From Lates calcarifer (taxonomy: Eukaryota; Chordata; Actinopteri; Centropomidae): 64,000 bases of DNA. The stretch's first letter is position 1, and every line of letters begins with the position of its first letter. The stretch lies in NCBI RefSeq assembly GCF_001640805.2, contig NC_066856.1, positions 18,486,712-18,550,711 of the forward strand, read 5' to 3'. Shown here piece by piece: positions 26,001-35,000 of the stretch. The notes beneath the pieces are model-generated. The model was not told where the DNA came from and ran no database searches. It was given only the letters and a program-made list of their open reading frames with translations. The translations under genes were made by a program, and so were the position numbers.

Positions 26001-29000
26001 TGAGTCGGCGCCGGTGGGTTCAGTGGTGGGTCGCATCTGGGCAAAGGACAGGGACATCGGGGTCAACGCCGAGATGAAGTACAGTATCATTGACGGGGAT
26101 GGACGAGACACCTTTGACATAAGCACCGATCCTACTAACCTATTTGGCATCATCACGGTGAAAAAGGTACTATTTGTACTGATTCTAACTCAGGATTTAT
26201 GATAAATTTCATGAAAGAAGGGGAAACAACCCGGGTTTGGACATTTTGTTTGTTTTCAACTCTGATACAACCCCCTCCAAAACACTTCTTTGTCTCACAG
26301 GGAGGAAGTCACAAAACTCTGGCAATTTAATTTTGCCTAGAGTGTTGCAAACATTAAATACCTTGCATTTCTGCCTACAATCTAGTTTTCATTTTAAGTT
26401 TCTTTTAATGATTTCTGCACTAAAATAAACACGTTCCATTTTGCTTTTTTGAAGAAACTAATTTGATCTCCTTACCTTTCAGTCGCTCCTTAGCATCCCT
26501 TGCAATTGCTGGTGATCGTTGACTAGATGTTTTTACCCAAAGACATAATGTGTATACATAGAACTGCAGGAAATTCTCTCTTTAATATAAAACGTTTGAA
26601 AATGCCAAAGGTCAGTAACCATGTCACCTATTTAACGGCTTCATGTGTGTTCAACCTCCAGCCACTGAACTTTGAGAACAAACCCAGTTACACCCTGAAG
26701 GTGGAGGGTGCCAACACTCACCTGGACCCAGCCTTCCGCCACCGTGGGCCCTTCAAGGACGTCACCATCGTGCACGTGAGTGTGGAGGACGTGGACGAGC
26801 CGCCGCTGTTCGACCTGCCGGCGTACTACGTCGAGCTGCCAGAGGACGCTGAGATCGGGACCCTGGTGAAGACGGTGTCGGCGAGGGATCCAGATGCTGC
26901 CAACAACACAGTGAGGTGAGGAGAATGATGAGTCAGAATGGTACATCAAGTTAATAGTGACATTACATCATATAGATTTGACAGGTCCTTCAAAGTAAGA
27001 TGCCAATAATTAGCAAGAAAATATAACAAAATTTGGCAGCTATCATTAGATTTCATTATAGCATCCGCTAATTACAGAACATACCTCAACAGTATCCCTA
27101 TGAAATGAGTCCTGGTAACATCATTTGTACATGGACATACAGAGAAGTTAGGTGGAATCTGCTAATGCTTTACCAAGCAAGTATTTATAGCTTTTATATC
27201 ATCATATATTCATTAAAAATACTCCATTACAAGCAAAAGTCATGAATTCAATGTTTACTTAGGTAAAGATACAGTAGTATCAATGTGTGAACTACTGAAA
27301 TGTCAAAAAAGTAGTAACTGTATCTTGACAAAAGAAAGAATAACCTGGGTTTCTGCACCAGAATTATCTAAAAAAGGAGATTTTTATATTTTTAAAAATT
27401 AACTTTTTATATAGAATAAACTTAAAATCAGATTATGGTTCAGTGAAGTACATTATTTTCCTGTAAAAGCTTTAAATATTAATGCAGAACAACTTATTTA
27501 TTGTGGGTTTTCTGGCTCTGCTCATGTAACACTGCCTAACCACCAGGAGGGGGCAGCATCACAACATAATTTGTCAGAACAGGCTACAAACTGCAGCTCC
27601 CTTTTATCTACACTTCAGTTTTGAGTGCTCTACAGTGGGATAACTGATACTGATGAAGCTGAGGATGAAGATAATAACGGTGATAACAATCCTGATGAGT
27701 TTCAACATCCAACAATTAGTCAACACAGGGAAGACCAGAAGCTGAGGACCTTCACTTCTCTCAATTATTAGCAAGTATGTTTTGTGCTCTGGCAGAACAG
27801 ATGTTGCATGGTGGGTTGACCGTCCAGACTGAACCTCTCATAAACTAATTAGACATAAAGCCTTTAATTAGGCTATTAATCATGTGAAGGAATCAATGAC
27901 TGCGGCAATAAATGAGCATTTCATGCAGCACAAGCTGCACCCCGTCCCAGCTGTCCGTTTTTACAACCTCGATTAGGGGGCTAAAAGTAGCGCACAGGGG
28001 GAAATAGATGTAGATGACACCACGGCTGCTTTGCTGCTAAATTCACACTCAGCGATTTAAGTGCTGTGTCCAAAATTTCCTCCCTCATTCACTCATTCAC
28101 CGTTATCCCTGCAACAATTCAGGGAAATAAAATGGTGGAAACTGAATATAGGGCATTCATCCACTCATTTTCTGCCATTTATACCAGTTAAGAAAGGTAT
28201 CCCAGAGGTCTTTCTCCTCAGCCAAGTCCTCCAGCTCCTCACCAGGGGGGATCCTGATTTGTTCCCAGGCCAGATGGGATATTTAATCCCTTCAGTTTGT
28301 TCTGGATTTGCCCCAACAGTCTCCTTCCAGTTGGACATGCCTGGAATATATACCTCAGCAACGAACAAGAGGAAGCGCGAACCCCAAACCACCTCCTTTG
28401 TAACGCTCCTCATTCCAATATTGAAGATTTTTGAGCTGATTGTGAATCTAATTTGGATGTAAACAGTTTTTTCATCAGATTTTAACAACTTTGTCCATTT
28501 ATTTTGGAGAGGAACGACGAAAACTGAAGGAATCCCGACCTAAAAACAAACTGAGCTAACGTTAGCGGCAGCTGAGCTTGTTTCTAGATTGGGATTTCTT
28601 CTGAAAAACACTTCATTTTGAACGTGAAACTACTCTATTTTTTCAGTTTTAATCATTAGGTTCATTCGTTTTGGAGAGGCGGAGGCCTACAAATCAGTTT
28701 TTTCTGTGACGCTGTTGGGCGGACAATTCCTGGACAGAAAGACAGAGAGAGCCAGCAGCTACAGCTCAGATCCCAATATCACGTTTGACTGAAATCCCCA
28801 GAGCTCGTGTGGTGTTGTGTTCTGGCTTCGCATCAGTCAAGAGGTTTTCAAAAAGCCAGAGTTACAGGCAAAGGTAGGGAGATAGCTTGAGGAATCAGTC
28901 AGGGGTGAGAGAGAAGGGGGGTTGAGGTTGGATGCAGCAGCAGCAGCAACATCAGATGACAGATAATGACGAAAAAGCAGCAGGTGACCTTCAGTCTCCG

Positions 29001-32000
29001 TGTCTGTCTCATTTCCATTTTACATCTTTCTGTCCTTTACCAACTGCAGCATGACTGGCAGATATATCCAAGCCCACACACACACACACACACACACACT
29101 CTTTCACCTGCTATTTGACACACACATAAACAGCAAACCCCCCTCCTCATGACTCTGGAGGAGTGATATTAATAGAGATCCTTCAGGGAGATCCTTGCCA
29201 GGCGTGGATGTGCCAGTCACGACTGCTCCCTGTCGGCGCACAGTCCGAAACGCACACTGCAAACAACCCTTCAGACGCACACGCTACAGCTGAAGTGACT
29301 GTAATATATCAGGCTGACAATACCAGCCTTTTACTAAACACCTGATCTGCAGATACGATGAAGATAAATTGTTTAATTGCAAGTTTTCTGCGTAGAATAG
29401 TCATTTAAAGGCAGAATGCCCCTAAAAAACAGGATGTTTCATGATGCATTTAATGGCGTTTAAAGCCTCAATGCATGTTTTATAGTTGTGGAAGAAGTAT
29501 TTATAGCTTTTACTTCAGTAAAAGTACTAGTACTCCATTACAAGCATTAAAAGTCATGTATTTAACATGTTACTTAGGTAAAGTACAGGAGTATTAATGC
29601 CTGAGCTGCATTTTGTTGTCTTCTAAAGAGCATTTCTGTCCTAAAAAGCAAAAATTGTGAGTTGTATGTGAACTGTTTTTTAATCTAAATCAAATTTTTT
29701 AGAAATAAGTGCATCTTGGAAAAAGAAAGAATAACAAATAAATATTAATGCAGAACAACTTATTGGGTTTATTGTGGGTGTTTTGAAGTTTTCTGGCTCT
29801 GCTGGTGTAACACTACTGTTCTACCAGCAGGGGGCAGGAGACTAAATCTTCACAGGCTAAAACAAAGTTTTAAAGATATCGGCATCAGCTTTTAAATAAT
29901 CCAGGCCAAAACATGTGATGAGAAAGAGAAGGGCTGTACATTGAAATTATAAAGATAATAACTGCAATATAACTGTGGTAAATTATATAACTTTCCTCAT
30001 TAGAAATGTAAAAAATACATATTCTACCTCAGTTTTGTGAAATGTTTCACTGTTTGAAAAGTGTGAAATGTTTTTTGTGTTCTAACCACAAAGAAAAGTT
30101 TAAAATGTTTATTCAGGAGCAAAAATCAGCCTTGAAAACTTGAAATACAATGTGATTTGACATTTATCGCGTTAATTTTTTATTCTGACTGATGGGAAGC
30201 TCTTTAATCGTGATAGAAAAATGTTTTTCTTTAAGAATTTCTTAGAAAAGAGGCCTTAGATTTGCTAAATATTTGACGACATCGTTGCCATTTTTTGCTT
30301 GGTAAACGACTTCTTCCAGGTGAGAGCAGAGCGACAGGTGAACTCACGACACCTCATGGTTACATAAACAGGTTTCTGGATGTGCTCTACATTCTCCTCC
30401 TCCTCCTCCTCCTCCTCCTCCTCCTCCTCTTCTCTGTGTGTTTGGCTGTTGTTGCATGTCGCTCTCAGAAGAGTGTTTTTTGGAAATCAGCCTGCAGTGG
30501 CAGGAGATGAGCCAAGGCGGCACGCTGCAGGTCTGTGAATCCCCGGCGTCGGTTTGGCAGCGGAGGCAGATACTCTGATTAAGCCTTATCTGGAGCCTCT
30601 TCCTCCTCTCCTTCTTCTTCTTCTTCTTATACTGTGCCCTGGGAAGCTGCCAGCCTGTCGCCTTATCGCACAGATACACACACAAAAGCCGTATGTGTGC
30701 GTGACGTCGCCCTCAGATACAGGATCACAAAGATGCACTGTATTCCGACGCTGATTTTCACATGGCATTTTGTGTCGCCAGGTATTCCATCGAGAGGTCC
30801 AGCGACCCTGACAAGTACTTCTACATCGAGATCACTTCCGGGTCGCTGATGACGGTGCGTTCACTGGACCGGGAGGAGATCGGCTGGCACAACATCACCA
30901 TCCTCGCCATGGAGATGAGTACGTCACACAGACACTTTATCAAGTCGTTTTCTGACTATTTAAAGTTGTGATTTAAAAGAAAAATCATATTAATGAGAAT
31001 AAAGTTGTATCTTTTCAATATAAATCACTGTATCATGAGAATGAAGTTAAAGTTTTACGTGAAAAGTGATTAGATTATCTCATAATTTTATAAGATAGTA
31101 CATTTTAAAAGAGGTAGATCGTGCTTGCAAGTTTCTATTCCTCTCAAGTCCAAGGTGGCATCTTCATATATCTCATCTTGTTTGAAGATATTCCGTTAAA
31201 ACGAGAATCCTCACAACATCTTAGCGATTATTTTAGGGAAAATAAATCCTAGTGTTAGTTTGACTTTTAGGACTCGTGCTGTTGGTTTACATGCAGATGG
31301 GTGAATGTAATTGCACAAATGTAGAAGCAGTGATTTTGGAAAACAACTCCTGCAGAGTTATGTAATGTAGAGCAGGAGATGCCCTACAGATCTGCACACA
31401 GCTGGTGGCACTGAAAGTCACCTTCATCCTCCCCTCCCTCGCCTTTGTTTGTCTATTTGTTCTCTCTGTTTTGGTGGACACACCTAAAAGGAGACGGTAA
31501 TTGAATGAATGAGTAATTAAATAACTTTCCCCACATGGCGGCTAATTAAAAGATGTGACAGAGATGAAGAGGGCGAGAGAGGGCACAGATAGGGAGGGAT
31601 AAAGAAAACAAAACAATGATGGAGGAACAGCGTGGAAGATTAAAATTAGCTGGAACACTAAATACAGATTTTAAATGTCAGTATTATGAGGAAAAGTCAA
31701 TTTTATAAGAACAGGTCATCATGTTAAGAAAGATTCATCATATAAAGTAAAAATAATTGAACAGAAATTGTATTTTAATGCATATAAAGCTGTGGTTTTA
31801 TGTAAAAAGTTGTGATTTAAGAGAAAAATCATGATATTATGAGAATTGTTTAATAGTTCTATAAGAATAAATCACTATATTATGAGAATAAAGTTGTAAT
31901 TGTTCAGTATAAATCACTGTATCATGGGAAAAGTCATTCTTTTACATGAAGAGTCAAGATATTATGAGGATTAAGTCATAATTTTATGAGAAAAGAGAGA

Positions 32001-35000
32001 ATTTTACAATACTAAATTGTGATTTGAGAGAACAATGATGATATTATGAGAATGAATTCAGAACTTTTCAAAATAAATCATTTTATCGTGAGAATAAAGT
32101 TATTCTTTTATGTGAAAACTCATTATATTAATCAATATTTATGCAAAAACTCTAAGAAATAATTTCATAATCTGCTGTAATCTGCTGAGATTTATAAATT
32201 GTCCATAGTGTTGCATTCAAATCAGACTTTTCACAGCACGTGTTAATCAGCTGAATGGAATTCAACCCTCATTAATTTTATTATTCAAACCTTTGGAACA
32301 AAACCCATTTGTTAAAGCAACTCAATCAATATTCACACTTTAATTGAACTGCTCTCTACTGTACTTTAACTCAAATAAGTTTCTCACACCACTGGTTTCA
32401 CTTCACTCGGATAAAAACAGCAAAGTTGGATATTAAATTACCTCTTTCTGACCCACACACATCGACCTCCGGAGCTTAAAGTCACGCCATTGATTGATCG
32501 ATCATGTGATGAAACCTGAGAAGGTAGTTACTGCCCACTAATTGGATTTCTATTGCCTATTACACAGCTGGTTAAGGTATGCAAATGTGCTGATTGGTAA
32601 TGGAGAATAATAGAAGTGTAATCTGAGCGTGAGGGGCGTTAATGTGACTGTAAACGAGGGGAAGATTAACAGAGGCGTAAAACTGAACTAAGCAGGAGTC
32701 AGTGCATTTAACAGCATCTGATTTGTATGTTTACTGTACGTGTGTGTGTGTGTGTTAATGCAGATAACCCGACACAGATCTCAAGTGTGTCGGTGGCTGT
32801 GAAGGTCCTGGATGTGAACGATAATCCTCCCCTGCTGACGCACTATTTGGAGGCTTATGTGTGTGAAAACGCCAAAGCTGGACAGGTATGGAGACACAAA
32901 ATCACCTGAGATATATACATGTACTTCATTTATAAAGGAAAATAAAATACATTTACTCAAGTAAGGGTGGTAAAGATACACTCAGGATACATCTAAGGAT
33001 TTATTTAATGAGAAAAAAATGAAAACAAAGTTCCTATTTTAGTAAAATCTCCTCTTACAGTGGGTTGTTTGTAGCCTCATTATGTTGCTAGGCTAGCCAG
33101 TGTTTTCCAGTCCGTGTATAGTGAGTTTTCCAGTGTTAATCTGCCTTAAAAGTGTTTGGTAATCATATTTAAACTAATGCAGTACCTGCAGGTCTTGACC
33201 TTACGTGGCTTAAGTTTAGACTTCTGATATACCGCTCTCAAAGATGATGAGCTCAGAAAATTATTAACTGCCGGAGTAAGAGAGGAAAACATCACGATAT
33301 TATGAGAATAATGACGTTGTTTCATCGTCAGAGGCTGCACTGCTCTTAAACTCTGATTTCATGAACATTTTATGGGATTTAAATTGACTGTAAACTGATG
33401 AAAAAGCTTGCTTATACAACTGTGTGTTGATGTGAATGCAGCTGATCCAGACAGTGACAGCGGTGGATCCAGACGAGCCTCTGGGTGGACAACACTTCTA
33501 CTACAGCCTGGCGCCAGAGGCCGCCAACAACCCCAACTTCACCCTGAGAGACAACCAAGGTAGACACGGCACTGCACCGTAAAATATGACCAGTTTCCTC
33601 CTGTAATGTAGAGGAGGATGCCTGAGGTCTGACTGGGTTACACTCTCCTACAGGTGCTAAGACAAAAAAAGAGGAACTTATTTCATTTCCTGTTCTGTTA
33701 ACAGCACATAAAACATTCATACATTAACCCTGCTACCAGGTATTAATGGTGGCGCTGGGAGATTAGCATCTTTGCTAGTTAACCAAGAAAGCCAGTAAGC
33801 ATTCCCATATGGTCTAGCGGTTAGGATTCCTGGTTTTCACCCAGGCGGCCCGGGTTCAACTCCCGGTATGGGAACTGAATTTTCACCATTGCAGAACCAG
33901 GAGAGACGGACTAGTCCAGGCTGAACTTGTTGTTGAAGAAACTCTGATATTTTGCCAACATAAAAGAGGAGTTTCTGCTCTGTACTTAATGAGGTGTTGG
34001 GTTTTGAAGGTGTATTTTGATATTTTTAAGCCTAAACAGTTTAAATTTTGTTGGAAAAGAATAAATTCAGTTAAAATATTTAGAGGGATTCAGTGTTTCT
34101 CCACCAGAAATTTCTCACGGGAGCGTGAGAAATATTTTAAATCTGCTTTTCAACCATAGTAGGAAGATAAGATTTAAAGAAAATGTTAAAATAATGAGAA
34201 AATTTCACAGGGTTTTAGTCAGAAATGTTGCACTTGGGGATTTGGACCTCTGATCTCAGTATTTGTGCATATTACATCCTCAGTCGTCACAGCGTCACCC
34301 TTCCCAACTCCCATGATCCTGTGCTCATCCACCGTTACCATTCTGTGAGCTTGAATATATACTGTACATGCCCTGACCTTTGTTATCTGCACAAGTCAGC
34401 TGCCGCAGAACAAGCGATCCGAGCCTTCCCCCCTGACATATTCGGTCTCTTCCCAGACAACACGGCGTGGATCCTGACTCGCCGCGGAGGCTGGTCGCAG
34501 CAGGACCAGACTGTCTTCTACTTGCCCATCTTCATCTCCGACGGTGAGCAGCCGGTCCAGACTAGCACCAGCACGCTGACCATCCGGGTGTGCAGCTGCG
34601 ACCACGAGGGCAACGTCATGTCGTGCAACGCCGAGGCCTACAGCCTGCCCGCCAGCCTCAGCAGAGGGGCCCTCATCGCCATCCTGGCCTGTATCTTCGT
34701 CCTGTTGGGTGAGTTATGATCTGGTGCTGCGACGGTGTGCAGAAACGAGCCAGCGACCTTTTGTCAGCGGCCATGTAATGATATTTAATCTGAGATATTG
34801 TCAGATAAAGCTTCACACAGCGTCCAGGATACCTGCCTGCACTGTTGTCCCTGACCTCTGACCTTATATAAAACACGTGGCTTCAGTTGTGACACCTGTC
34901 GGTGCAAAAGCGGCAGATTTACCACTTGAAATTCTTCTTGTTTTCCTTTTCTTTGATTAATTAAACAAAAAAATGTAAAAAAAAAAAAAAGTACCTGAAA

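Larger units (their letters stand above)
26916..30781 (+). other. cdh20: cdh20 intron 3.9 kb
   Basis: The richest intron for repeats. It holds two direct copies of one dispersed element (27180-27600 and 29485-29870), a LINE-like fragment (28155-28360), a fold-back element (28505-28620), an (AC)n run (29074-29099) and CTC/CTT triplet tracts (30394-30431, 30610-30630). Confidence 0.85.
30919..32763 (+). other. cdh20: cdh20 intron 1.8 kb
   Basis: Dominated by a degenerate array of ATTATGAGAATAAAGT-type words (30961-31095 and 31680-32130). It ends with a (TG)n run at 32740-32754, immediately before the acceptor at 32763. Confidence 0.85.

Noticed and set aside
28061..28462. 133-codon plus-strand open frame in a cdh20 intron
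   Set aside because: Coincides with a LINE-like fragment in a non-coding orientation or frame; not an exon.
30344..30768. Poly-Leu, poly-Glu and poly-Gly frames before cdh20 exon 7
   Set aside because: Products of (CTC)n and (CTT)n simple repeats read in chance frames.
34225..34456. Upstream extension of the open frame into cdh20 exon 10
   Set aside because: Sequence before the acceptor at 34456 does not resemble cadherin EC5, while the spliced join from 33559 gives the exact family sequence.
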